From Gigantopelta aegis (Eukaryota > Mollusca > Gastropoda > Neomphalida > Peltospiridae): a DNA stretch of 64,000 bases. Position 1 is the stretch's first letter; each line of letters begins with the position of its first letter. The notes under the pieces were generated by a model that was not told the DNA's origin, ran no database searches, and worked only from the letters and a program-made list of their open reading frames with translations. The stretch covers positions 59,279,824-59,343,823 of the forward strand of contig NC_054712.1 of the NCBI RefSeq assembly GCF_016097555.1, written 5' to 3'. Positions 23,908 through 35,301 of the stretch are shown here, piece by piece. Both the position numbers and the translations under genes were made by a program.

Positions 23908-24205
23908 TGGGGATGGGATTTTGCTCAGCTGGTAAAGTGCTCACCTGAGATGCTGGGGTTTTAGGCTCAAACCTCCTTGGTGAATAGATTGACTTTTCCC
24001 TCCCCCCCCCCCCCACCCAATTTCAACCAGTACCATGACTGGTATATCAAAGGCTATGGTATGTGCTGTCCTATCTGTGGAAAAGTTCATGCCAAACATC
24101 CCTTGCTGCTAATGAAAAATGTTAACAGGTTTCCTGAGGCTGATGACTATAAGTCACAATTACAGAATGTTTGACATCCAATAGCCGATAATTAATTAAT
24201 AATTA
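23908..24205 (+). repeat. SINE (plus), full length
   Basis: Head A-box 'ttttgctcagctggtaaagt', body 'gactggtatatcaaaggcta' and 'acatcccttgctgctaatga', end 'gtttgacatccaatagccga'. A poly-C run splits head and body. Confidence 0.9.
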
Positions 24206-24244
24206 TAGAGGTTGAAATTAACAGTGGCATCGATGGCAACGTTA

Positions 24245-25675
24245 TAAGATGATGTCCAGGCTCAAGGCTTTAACAACAGTCGTTAAGATCGAGCCCTGCC
24301 AACTATATAAGATGTTGATGTGTAGGCTCAAGGCTTTAACAACAGTAGTTAAGTTTGAGCCCTGCCAACTTTATAAGATGTTGATGTGTAGGCTCAAGGC
24401 TTTAACAACAGTAGTTAAGTTTGAGCCCTGCCAACTTTATAAGATGTTGATGTGTAGGCTCAAGGCTTTAACAACAGTAGTTAAGTTTAAGCCCTGCCAA
24501 CTTTATAAGATGTTGATGTGTAGGCTCAAGGCTTTAACAACAGTCGTTAAGATCGAACCCTGCCAACTTTATAAGATGTTGATGTGTAGGCTCAAGGCTT
24601 TAACAACAGTAGTTAAGTTTAAGCCCTGCCAACTTTATAAGATGTTGATGTGTAGGCTCAAGGCTTTAACAACAGTCGTTAAGATCGAACCCTGCCAACT
24701 TTATAAGATGTTGATGTGTAGGCTCAAGGCTTTAACAACAGTCGTTAAGTTTGAGCCCTGCCAACTTTATAAGATGTTGATGTGGAGGCTCAAGGCTTTA
24801 ACAACAGTCGTTAAGTTTGAGCCCTGCCAACTTTATAAGATGTTGATGTGTAGGCTCAAGGCTTTAACAACAGTCGTTAAGTTTGAGCCCTGCCAACTTT
24901 ATAAGATGTTGATGTGTAGGCTCAAGGCTTTAACAGTCGTTAAGTTTGAGCCCTGCCAACTTTATAAGATGTTGATGTGGAGGCTCAAGGCTTTAACAAC
25001 AGTCGTTAAGTTTGAGCCCTGCCAACTTTATAAGATGTTGATGTGTAGGCTCAAGGCTTTAACAACAGTCGTTAAGTTTGAGCCCTGCCAACTTCATGAG
25101 ATGTTGATGTGTAGGCTCAAGGCTTTAACAACAGTCGTTAAGATCAAGCCCTGCCAACTTCATCAGATGTTGATGTGTAGGCTCAAGGCTTTAACAACAG
25201 TAGTTAAGTTTGAGCCCTGCCAACTTCATGAGATGTTGATGTGTAGGCTCAAGGCTTTAACAACAGTCGTTAAGATCAAGCCCTGCCAACTTCATCAGAT
25301 GTTGATGTGTAGGCTCAAGGCTTTAACAACAGTAGTTAAGTTTGAGCCCTGCCAACTTCATGAGATGTTGATGTGTAGGCTCAAGGCTTTAACAACAGTC
25401 GTTAAGATCAAGCCCTGCCAACTTCATCAGATGTTGATGTGTAGGCTCAAGGCTTTAACAACAGTCGTTAAGATCAAGCCCTGCCAACTTCATCAGATGT
25501 TGATGTGTAGGCTCAAGGCTTTAACAACAGTCGTTACGATCGAGCCCTGCCAACTTCATAAGATGTTGATGTGTAGGCTCAAGGCTTTAACAACAGTCGT
25601 TAAGTTTGAGCCCTGCCAACTTTATAAGATGTTGATGTGTAGGCTCAAGGCTTTAATGAAGTCTTGCTCATGTAT
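24245..25675. repeat. 66-bp satellite, 21-22 copies; each unit is a hairpin
   Basis: The unit 'atgttgatgtgtaggctcaa' 'ggctttaacaacagtcgtta' 'agtttgagccctgccaactt' 'tataag'. 'ggctcaaggctttaac' pairs with 'gttaagtttgagcc' across an 'aacagtc' loop. As 66 = 3 x 22, it yields a spurious 476-codon frame of 22-residue repeats. The termini resemble the CAGGGCTC MITE at 7734. Confidence 0.92.
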
Positions 25676-27500
25676 GTGAATTCTGAGTCAGAATTTACTG
25701 AGCCTGGGCCATGAATTTTTTTAAAGTCCTTAAGTATTTATAATTTAACAGGTAGTTTGTGTTATGCTGAATTGTTTGTGATGTTGGATGACTGTTAAAA
25801 CGTGTTGAGTTTTGTTTTAATTATGTGTGTGCCTTCATCTGAAAGCTAATTTTCATATGCACAAAAGCTTAATTGTTGCTTTTAATTATTCCATCCAGTT
25901 CTGTTTTACTCAAATGATGTATGCAACCCAGTTCATGTAAATTGTAGAATTGTCTTGCAAACTTATTTTTTAAATGTTTGGTAATTTAACTTCATGACCG
26001 GTACCGTATGACACATAAAATCACAATATTGTTCATTTTTTGTGTACATGATTGTGTATATATGTGTGTATTTCTGTTTAAAAGTTAAAAACAAATCTTG
26101 TTATCTTATTTTAGACATACAAATATCCCAAATTGGGAAAAGTTAAACATGTTCATTAATTTTATTATACTACTAATGTCTTGCTAGCCATTAAGCTGCC
26201 TTTGTTGATTCTTTAATCATTTATGTGTATCCGTCCTAGTGGTTTAATACATTTTATATTAAAAATAAAAATTTATATTAAATGTCTATTCTTTAATTAA
26301 GATGGATATCTCACAGATTGTTAGAGAAGAATCAATTTTTTATGATGAAGGCAGCTTATTGGCTGCCGAAACATCATTGACCTCAGTGAAAACATGTGGT
26401 AGTTATTCTAATGAAATTAATAAACATAATTATCTTATTTTAGTTTTTCCACTTACATTGTACACATTTATTTTAAGAATAAAGTATATCATTATATTAT
26501 TTAGACTAGATAGCACTGACAGACTTCTTAAACACATTTAATTTTATATTTTATTAAAATCTTATTATTTCAGTGAAATGTTCGAGCTTTTAAGTTTGTC
26601 CACTGTCTGTCTGTCTGTCTGTCTGTATGCCTGCTTGTTAACAGCTGAAATGATATTCAGGATAAAAAACCCCCAAACAAAACCAAACTGCAGCTACATA
26701 TCCAAACATTCCATAAGAATATTAGAATTGACTGCAATATTTTAATATACTAAGACAATAAAAGTTTTGAAATTTGGTAAATATGCTTAAATTTAAAAAA
26801 AAGCTTGCATCATTTATCAGAATAAGTAAGAGATGATTTTTGATAGAAAATTAAATACATAGCTGTCCTGTCATTGAATGTAGCTTACTGTTAAATTATA
26901 ATACAATTGGTAAACTATTTTTGTCTTAGTACGACAGCAAAATAAGGTACATGTAGTCATATTGCAGTTCTGCAGCAAGTTCAAAATAAGTTGGACCTAA
27001 AGAACCAAAACACAGAAATATAGGGTCTTTTTCAGCTAGACAAAAAGGGCACTTATAAATTAAAAGGGAAGACTTTTGTATTTTATCCTGGCGACTACCT
27101 TTTGACATTAGTTGTGAGAAGTTATTTTAGCAGCATTTTATATTTGGCAGATACTTGGGGGTTTTGTTTCTGTTTTTAGTTTTATTATTTTTCTCTTGGC
27201 TATTTTAATGTAATTTTAAAAACCCAAACCAAAACTGTGCAATTGTTTTAGATGTAAAATAAATTATAGGTTTTTAAAATCATTGTTAATAGGACTAGCA
27301 ACATGCAGTAGCATCAACCACGTAATCTTTAAGAAAAAAAACACCCATTATTTTTTTATACAACATTTTGCCACTGCCATCTTTTCTTTAATATTCAATA
27401 TTTAAAATTTCACACCAACTATGTCATTTTTTTTTACAGTCAAAACAAGTGACATAGAGTCTAATGGTTGAGGTCTGCTGTAACCTGTAGTGGAATATTA
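25676..27500. other. No gene recognised
   Basis: AT-rich. The frames at 26302-26541 (+) and 26926-27108 (-) have no recognisable domain. (gtct)n at about 26605. Confidence 0.5.
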
Positions 27501-28104
27501 TGGGCCAAGTTTCCGAAGCCTGTTTTTCTTAAACGCAGGTGTTTAAGCGTAGTAAATGTACGTAGTTACAGACGTGCAAGTCGAAAACAGGTGTTTAAGC
27601 ATAGTAAATGTACGTGGTTACGGACGTGTGAGTCGAAAACAGGTGTTTAAGCATAGTAAATGTACGTAGTTAAGATGTGTGAGTTGAAAACAGGTGTTTA
27701 AGCATAGTAAATGTACGTAGTTAAGACGTGTGAGTTGAAAACAGGTGTTTAAGCATAGTAAATGTACGTAGTTACAGACGTGTAAGTCGAAAACAGGTGT
27801 TTAAGCATAGTAAATGTACGTAGTTACAGACGTGCGAGTCATAATGTACGTAGTTACAGACGTGTAAGTCGAAAACAGGTGTTTAAGCATAGTAAATGTA
27901 CGTAGTTACAGACGTGCGAGTCATAAACAGGTGTTTAAGCATTGTAAATGTACGTAGTTACAGACGTGTAAGACATAAACAGGTGTTTAAGCATTGTAAA
28001 TGTACGTAGTTACAGACGTGTAAGACATAAACAGGTGTTTAAGCATAGTAAATGTACGTAGTTAAGACGTGTGAGTTGAAAACAGGCTTCGTAAACTCGG
28101 CCCA
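27501..28104. mobile_element. MITE with 24-bp TIRs and an internal 52-bp minisatellite
   Basis: Left TGGGCCAAGTTTCCGAAGCC, right (inverted) TGGGCCGAGTTTACGAAGCC, both then 'tgtttt'. Between them the unit 'aacaggtgtttaagcatagt' 'aaatgtacgtagttacagac' 'gtgtgagtcga' repeats about ten times with small deletions. The array lies strictly between the two TIRs. Confidence 0.8.
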
Positions 28105-29689
28105 GTATCTTTATGTATGGACTAAAATAAAATGCACCGATAGATTTTATGTTTCAGTATCAGTATATACTTTTTACAACCACTATATTCCATAAGTTAA
28201 TTCATGTTCATGTATTATTGTACATGTGGTAACGAATAGTTTGCTCACGTGCTGATTAAGGAGCATTTAATGGTTGTGTATTACATTTGTATATAGTCAT
28301 TTTTATTACTGAATCTTTTATTTCTTTTATTTACAATAAATGTTTTTTTATAACAGCGGAGAGTTGTGGAACGGTTGTTTTGTTTACTTTTTATATGGCA
28401 GAAATTTAATTCTTGGAACTTTTTAAAGTTAACACAATCAGGCTTGGTTAGTGAACAATTAAAAAAAAAAGTCTTTTAACTTAATTTAACATATACAATT
28501 AGTAGCAGGCAGCAAGATATGCAGGATCTCAATAATTATTGTGAACAAGTGGATCTGGTATGGATTTTAAAACACAAGGATGCATATGCATTCACCCTCT
28601 CCTGAGTGCAGGCTTATAGTCCGTCACATGGGGAACGCATTTTTTCATACAATGAAATTTACTACAAGTTATTTATTTCGGAGCCAATTGTTTTCTAAAT
28701 TTCACACAAAAATAGTATATAGTATATTTTTGTTATTTATTTCTAAAACACTTTTACTTTTCTTTTTATGTCAAACCAAACTGAAATTATTTACAAAAAA
28801 CATTTTTGTAGGATGATGGGACGGACTATAAGTAATAATTTGAATCAAGTTCATTCTCTATTAGAAACTATGAGGCTTTTGTCAGTCGTCCTTTGGTTTA
28901 TTATAACCCGACCCATTTTAGTCAATAGGTTGGTATTTTATTTATTTGTTTTATTTTTTCAAATATTAGTAGTTGAAAAAGGAAGAAAAAAGAATTTGAA
29001 TTTGAGTCTAGAAAAAAAAGCATGTATAGTGATTTGTATTAGTGAGTTAAGTTTCATTGTAGCATTTCCTTGGAAAACAACCTTTTGGGGGTTCTTTTAG
29101 TGAATACTGTATGGTTATTACCAGTAATAGGCTGCTATAGTATTTAGTAAACAGTTTTACAATTTTACCTGTTTGTAATTGAACACTTCTATTTTTATGT
29201 ATGGCACAACAAATCCAAAACATTTTAATGTACATAGCAAATAGCGTGAGTATTAATAGAAGCTTCTGTCCCAAATAATGAAAATAATATTGTATGCAAA
29301 AGTACACTACATCTGAACTGGGTGTTTTCAGAACATTTATATCTGTATATTGTGGAAAATTATATATTTTTTTGGAAGATTGTATATTCCCAATATTTAT
29401 CTGAGATTACAACTTGCAACATTCTTCAGTGTGCCATGCTGATGTTTCATTGGTTGTATGGCACCCCGGATAAATAAATGTATAATTCTTACAGGTTTTT
29501 GTCTTTTGTTAATTTGTAAAGAAATGTTTATCAACACCCTCAGAATTGGTGACAAAAATAGCATATTAAAAGATATATTTTCTTGTTCAGAATATTAGCA
29601 TCTATGTAAACAGTGTTTATTGTCGGCCGTATGTTTGGGATAGCTGAAACCATATTTTACTTAACAATAATTTCATAAGTACAAAAAAT
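28105..29689. other. No gene recognised
   Basis: AT-rich. The frames at 28580-29100 are rich in F, L and I codons from T-rich DNA and have no motif. Confidence 0.5.
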
Positions 29690-30895
29690 ATATATCATGA
29701 AGTACTTTAATTTTTACAAACATTAGCACCCAACTGTAAACACACTGGTGTTTTAACCAAGAAAATGTACAAATATATATATATATATATACTCGCGGGG
29801 AAAAAAGTTCCTGTGCACCAAATAATTGCATATAAAATATAATTGACTTGAAATCTGGTCATAAAAATTTCAGTAAGTGAATGTGTAACCACTCACTTCG
29901 ATATTCCAGCGGTGTCCTGTCAGTTGCACGAGCTATTCGTGCTTTGTGATCACAAGTCGCATTACTAGCATTCTTGGTCACGTGCTCCTGTTTGACGTCA
30001 TTTTTCTTATCATTGGACTCTTAAAACTTTTGTATGGATTTTTATCACTCGGAGAAATACTTGTGTTGGTATCTGATTGTCATCAGTGTGATGCCACGCC
30101 TCCAAGAAAATGATCTTCTTCGAACGATAGGTATTACTGAGGTTAGAATGGCACAAACATTGTTGCTAGTCATTTTGGTGTTCATGAGAACACTATGCAG
30201 TGTCTGTGGAGATGTTCTCGACAGTTTAGGGATATTAGGGATATTCCATATGTAACGAGTGAACACCTAATGTCACGTTAATAAATTGTCAATATCAAGC
30301 GGGTTTGCATATGGAATCATTCTGAAATGACGAGTTTAACATCCCAATACATCCCTGAGTTAAGGCCAATCAGTGGAAGAACTATACACAACCAATTAAG
30401 TGATTACAAAGTACGACCATGACCGTCTATCAGTATGTTGTTCTGTTACGTCGTCGCCAATGGCGCACCAAGTATTGTGTAGACCGTACTTCAGGTTCAG
30501 AAGGCAGGAGAGGATCACTGTACTTTTAACAAATAACTAGTACATCTATGTAAAACACAATACTTTTAAATTTTAAAAGATAAGTTTCACTGAAACTGTA
30601 ATGATGCACAGAAACTTTTTTCCATGAGTATATATATTATGAAGTACTTTTACTTGTACAAACATTAGCACCCAACTGTAAACACATAGGTGTTTTAACC
30701 AAGAAAATGTACAAAAAAAATATATATATTACGAAGTACTTTTACTTATACAAACATTAGCACCCAACTGTAAACACATTGGTGTTTTGACCAAGAAAAT
30801 GTACAAAAAATATATATTATGAAGTATTTTTACTTTTGCAAACAAACAGCACCCAACCAAAAACACATTGGTGTTTTAACCAAGAAAATGTGTTT
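29690..30895. repeat. 88-bp tandem repeat, four copies, split by the Tc1 relic
   Basis: The unit 'atgaagtacttt.act...' with 'caaacattagcacccaactg' and 'ggtgttttaaccaagaaaat' occurs at about 29690-29780, then three times at 30633-30895 on the far side of the transposon. The insertion is in the TA-rich spacer between units. Confidence 0.85.
29792..30628 (+). mobile_element. Internally deleted Tc1-like relic inserted in an 88-bp tandem repeat
   Basis: TIRs: left CTCGCGGGGAAAAAAGTTCC, right (inverted) CTCATGGAAAAAAGTTTCTG, both flanked by TA. The inside keeps a degenerate N-terminus (MPRLQENDLLRTIGITEVRM at about 30090-30150) and weak second-HTH sequence (SGRTIHN). The DDE part is gone and the length is only 837 bp. 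Confidence 0.8.
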
Positions 30896-31069
30896 AAATG
30901 TAACTGTAGTCGCCAAAAAGGCTTGGTTGGTCAGAAATCTCTTACACTTGCTGCAAACTCGGGACTGTCCCTTTAAACTTGAGCTGTTTGATGTCTAACA
31001 TGTGGTTATTTCATCATTGGGTAATGGAGACGAAACCAGCTTCTGCCACATAGGCTATTTCTAAAGATA

Positions 31070-31430
31070 AGTTTGTTTGTTTTGTTTAACAATACCACTA
31101 GAGCACATTGATTCATTAATCATTGGCTATTGGATGTGAAACATTTGGTTTTTCTGATGTATAGTCTTAGAAAGGAAACCTGCTACATTTATTCTGTTAG
31201 TAGCAAGGGATCTTTTATGTGCACCATCCCACAGACAGGATAGCACATACCACAGCCTTTGATACACCAGTTGTGGTGCAGTGGCAGGAATGAGAAATAG
31301 CCCAATGGGCTCACTGACAAGGATCGATCCCAAACCAACTACACATCAAGTGAGGGCTTTACCACTGGGCTACAACCGTCCCCCTAAAGTTAACGTAGCA
31401 ATGGATCTTTTATATACACTTTGCATAGAC
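31070..31430 (-). repeat. SINE (minus), followed by a partial second body
   Basis: Full SINE to 31385 ('tttgtttaacaataccacta' to 'gctttaccactgggctacaa'). Then 31386-31430 restarts in the body ('agcaatggatcttttatata'), and this second piece is the seed of the next array. Confidence 0.88.
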
Positions 31431-32376
31431 AGTATAGTACATACCATGGCTATTGACTATTGATGTACCAGTGATGGAGCACAGGTTGGGATGAGGGAAA
31501 GACAGTATAGTACATACCATGGCTATTGACTATTGATGTACCAGTGATGGAGCACAGGTTGGGATGAGGGAAAGACAGTATAGTACATACCATGGCTATT
31601 GACTATTGATGTACCAGTGATGGAGCACAGGTTGGGATGAGGGAAAGACAGTATAGTACATACCATGGCTATTGACTATTGATGTACCAGTGATGGAGCA
31701 CAGGTTGGGATGAGGGAAAGACAGTATAGTACATACCATGGCTATTGACTATTGATGTACCAGTGATGGAGCACAGGTTGGGATGAGGGAAAGACAGTAT
31801 AGTACATACCATGGCTATTGACTATTGATGTACCAGTGATGGAGCACAGGTTGGGATGAGGGAAAGACAGTATAGTACATACCATGGCTATTGACTATTG
31901 ATGTACCAGTGATGGAGCACAGGTTGGGATGAGGGAAAGACAGTATAGTACATACCATGGCTATTGACTATTGATGTACCAGTGATGGAGCACAGGTTGG
32001 GATGAGGGAAAGACAGTATAGTACATACCATGGCTATTGACTATTGATGTACCAGTGATGGAGCACAGGTTGGGATGAGGGAAAGACAGTATAGTACATA
32101 CCATGGCTATTGACTATTGATGTACCAGTGATGGAGCACAGGTTGGGATGAGGGAAAGACAGTATAGTACATACCATGGCTATTGACTATTGATGTACCA
32201 GTGATGGAGCACAGGTTGGGATGAGGGAAAGACAGTATAGTACATACCATGGCTATTGACTATTGATGTACCAGTGATGGAGCACAGGTTGGGATGAGGG
32301 AAAGACAGTATAGTACATACCATGGCTATTGACTATTGATGTACCAGTGATGGAGCACAGGTTGGGATGAGGGAAA
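31428..32376. repeat. 73-bp tandem repeat, 13 virtually identical copies, SINE-derived
   Basis: 'agacagtatagtacatacca' 'tggctattgactattgatgt' 'accagtgatggagcacaggt' 'tgggatgaggg'. This matches the SINE segment acaggatagcacataccacggcc...ccagtcgtggtgcac. I saw no differences between copies, indicating very recent amplification or homogenisation. Confidence 0.93.
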
Positions 32377-32404
32377 ACCTGATGCAACAAGGGCGAGGTA
32401 AGCA

Positions 32405-33072
32405 CACTACTTTCGAGCTAAATCCCACTCCTTTATTAGTTTATAATGCACTAGATGTGTTGCAAGTGAGGGGAATGTTTGTTCACCCCCAGCATACTAC
32501 TTTATTAGTTTATAATGCACTAGATGTGTTGCAAGTGAGAGGAATGTTTGTTCACCCCCAGCATACTACTTTATTAGTTTATAATGCACTAGATGTGTTG
32601 CAAGTGAGGGGAATGTTTGTTCACCCCCAGCATACTAGTTTATCAATGACCGGATTCCACCCATTCTCTGACAGTGCCCACTCATCTGATACACTGCTGC
32701 TAATGTTTGTTCATCCCCAGCATACTAGTTTATCAATGACCGGATTCCACCCATTCTCTGACAGTGCCCCCCTCATCTGATACACTGCTGCTAATGTTTG
32801 TTCACCCCCAGCATACTAGTTTATCAATGACCGGATTCCACCCATTCTCTGACAGTGCCCCCTCATCTGATACACTGCTGCTAATGTTTGTTCACCCCCA
32901 GCATACTAGTTTATCAATGACCGGATTCCACCCATTCTCTGACAGTGCCCCCTCATCTGATACACTGCTGCTAATGTTTGTTCACCCCCAGCATACTAGT
33001 TTATCAATGACCGGATTCCACCCATTCTCTGACAGTGCCCCCTCATCTGATACACTGCTGCTAATGGAAACA
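32405..33072. repeat. Two adjoining minisatellites (about 66 bp x 3, then about 90 bp x 5)
   Basis: The first unit has 'tactttattagtttataatg' and 'cactagatgtgttgcaagtg'; the second has 'agtttatcaatgaccggatt', 'cattctctgacagtgcccc' and 'gatacactgctgctaatg'. Both share 'tgtttgttcacccccagcat', so one gave rise to the other. Confidence 0.9.
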
Positions 33073-33619
33073 GGAAGACTCACAATTATAAAATAGTTTA
33101 CTTTGAGTGGCCAATGATTTATAAATCTGACCTTGCTGGTTAAGGGAAACAATCACTATCTCTCTTAACTGAGACGTTTGCAGCCATATAACTTACACAA
33201 ATCTTCAAACTGTTGAACTTTTGGACTATATATTGAGTTGTAACCCCCATATACTATCCAATGGAGATATGCAGAGGGTTTTCTGAAAAGAGTGTATGTC
33301 TGAATTATCAGTGGTCATCCAGTGGTCATTGGCAACTTGACAGTAATAAAAACTGGTTTCAATGAGACCAAATGTGCAGTATACATTAATTAATAATGAA
33401 AATTAAAAAAAATATATATAAACCAATAGAACATTAGTCTAATGTGGCTTCTGATGAATATTTGGATTACCTTATGATATTGTTAAATGGAAAGTCATAA
33501 AAAGGCATTTACGTAATGTATCTGTAAAAGCTTCCCCCAGAAAATACAGTGATCAAAAGCAACTCCTTCGAATTAAAAAGAAATAAATGTATTATATTTA
33601 TCGAAATATTTTAAAGTTA
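33073..33619. other. No feature seen
   Basis: Unique-looking, AT-rich. Confidence 0.5.
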
Positions 33620-34050
33620 AAGTTTGTTTTGTTTAACAACACCACTAGAGCACATTGATTTATTAATACTCAGCTATTGGATGTCAAACATTTGGTAATC
33701 CGTTACATTTTTCCATTAGTCGCAAGGGATCTTTTATATGCACCACCAGGCTCAGTGGTGTCATGGTTAAGCCATCTGATATAAGGCTGGTAGGTACTGG
33801 GTTCGCAGCCCGATACCGGCTCCCACCCAGAGAGTTTTAACAACTCAGTGGGTAGGTATAAGACCACAACAGTCTCTTCTCTTTCACTAACCACTAACCC
33901 ACCGTCCTGTAACAGCCCACATAAATTGAGGTGTGTGCCCAGGACAGTGTGCTTGAACCTCAATTGGATATAAGCATGAAAATAAATTGAAATGAAATGA
34001 ATATATGCACTTTCCCACAGACCGGATAGCATATACCATGGCCTTGTTTT
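33620..34050 (-). repeat. SINE (minus) interrupted by a second SINE
   Basis: Outer SINE 33620-33743 ('tttgttttgtttaacaacac' to 'gggatcttttatatgcac') resumes at 34002 ('tatatgcactttcccacaga' 'ccggatagcatataccatgg'). Confidence 0.9.
33744..34001 (+). repeat. Nested second-family SINE (plus) with 9-bp target duplication
   Basis: Head 'ggctcagtggtgtcatggtt' (A-box) and 'gggttcgcagcccgatacc' (B-box), body 'cccacccagagagtttt', 3' end 'gcatgaaaataaattgaaat'. TATATGCAC flanks it at 33735-33743 and 34002-34010. Confidence 0.9.
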
Positions 34051-34185
34051 ATTAATTTGCATCTAAAAGGTGCATAGGCGTACAGGCTCCCATATCCATA
34101 TTAGCATTACTACCAAACAACTATGTAGGGTTGCAAACAAATCACTACACATTTTTACATTAATTACAACTATTATTGTGGGTAA

Positions 34186-34833
34186 AATGATGGAAATACA
34201 TGGTGAATATTTCCTGAATATCCATAAGGTATGAGATAGTTGCCCCCCAATCTGATTAAAATTAGCTCTACTGGTCTACCATGTCCAGGTGACATTTCAT
34301 CTATAAATAACAATTTAAATATTGACCAATTACACTTTGCCTTTTATAGTGTTATTTGGGAGCATACAAATTCTAAAAATATCGGGCGAGACTATTTATG
34401 CAATAGGCGAACTTGTTGGTCTATTTCAACATTAAAAAACAGGGGGAAAAGTGCAGTAATAAACTCTGGATTGTATACTAGTATATATAACCAGATTTTA
34501 TGGCTATACCATAACAGGGTTTTTTTTCCCCGTCTTGAAATGAATTTCATATAAAATGTTATATTGAAATTACTTTCTGGCATACTTCGTAATTCACCCA
34601 AATCATTTCATATACCCTCGGCATAATTCCGAATGTTTTCAAGTAAGGTTTTGATTGGTCGAATGAAAGGTCAGCTGGACATGAGCTCCAACAGGCTGCT
34701 GTTAAATCCACGTGTAATAGTGAAGCTAATTTTAATTAGATTGGTTGCACCCCCTCCCCAGTGCTAGAACAAATCCTCAAATTTAGGCAAAATGAGCTGG
34801 TCAGAAACCTTTTCACCATGTATTTCCATCATT
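34186..34833. mobile_element. TIR element, 648 bp
   Basis: 'aatgatggaaatacatggtg' at 34186 is inverted at 34814-34833 ('caccatgtatttccatcatt'). The interior has no recognisable protein; short ORFs are on both strands. It lies about 400 bp upstream of GDAP1-like exon 1. Confidence 0.65.
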
Positions 34834-35049
34834 GTTCATCATCAACAAATAGGCATGCTGAGTGAAATGGTACACTCCAAACTATATTTGAGACAAGGCT
34901 AGGTGTTTATCATACACATGTAACAAACATGATGCAACACGTGATTCACATTATTTACTTATTACTTTATTATACATCATAGTAAATTTAAAAAATGGTA
35001 CAACATTTATTTTGCATAATTTTATATTAATCAAACATTTATAAACATG
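34834..35049. other. Upstream region of the GDAP1-like gene
   Basis: No TATA box or other promoter element I would stand by. The region leads into the TACGTTT repeats. Confidence 0.4.
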
Positions 35050-35195
35050 GTACGTTTTAATTGGTACGTTTCGGAGGGTACGTTTTAGTATGGGTTCGTT
35101 TTGACAAAACGTGGGTACGTTTTGACTAAAAATGTGTACGTTTTGGTTAGGTACGTTTCGGTTTGGATACGTTTCGGTTTAGGTACATTTTGACT
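35050..35195. repeat. Degenerate TACGTTT(T/C)G repeats just upstream of GDAP1-like exon 1
   Basis: About nine copies of tacgttt(t/c)(g/a) at 10-25 bp spacing ('ggtacgtttcgg', 'gggtacgttttgac', 'gtacgttttggttag'), ending about 50 bp before the ATG. Each has a CpG. The second GDAP1-like copy lacks them. It may be a simple repeat or part of the promoter or 5' UTR. Confidence 0.6.
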
Positions 35196-35244
35196 TGCAT
35201 CTGAAGTAAAGGGCAGATAATTCATTTTACCTTTCGAAATCATA

Positions 35245-35301
35245 ATGGATCACACTAGATTTACTCTTTACTATTTTCCAGTGTCTTATTGCTCACAAAA
35301 A
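35245..35301 (+). CDS. GDAP1: GDAP1-like exon 1
   Basis: Encodes MDHTRFTLYYFPVSYCSQK, the first beta strand and start of the first helix of the GST N-terminal domain (human GDAP1 has LVLYHWTHSFSSQK at this place). It ends in phase 0 at AAA|gtaagt, a perfect donor. The start is fixed by an in-frame TAA at 35218-35220 with no other ATG between. The same exon and its flanks recur at 61141-61206. Confidence 0.9.

Noticed and set aside
24245..25675. CRISPR-like array
   Set aside because: Units are contiguous with no variable spacers, and the sequence is animal. The same holds for the 22-bp satellite at 11-13.6 kb, whose spacers are constant.
24249..25679. 476-codon open frame of 22-residue repeats
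   Set aside because: It follows a 66-bp satellite whose period is a multiple of three. There is no domain, signal or splice context, and units vary as non-coding DNA.
26302..26541. Open frame starting MDISQIVREESIFYDEG
   Set aside because: No homologue recognised, and the rest is T-rich hydrophobic sequence. Left unannotated.
32367..33096. Repeat frames with LVYNALDVLQVRGMF and HPQHTSLSMTGFHPF
   Set aside because: Products of two adjacent minisatellites.
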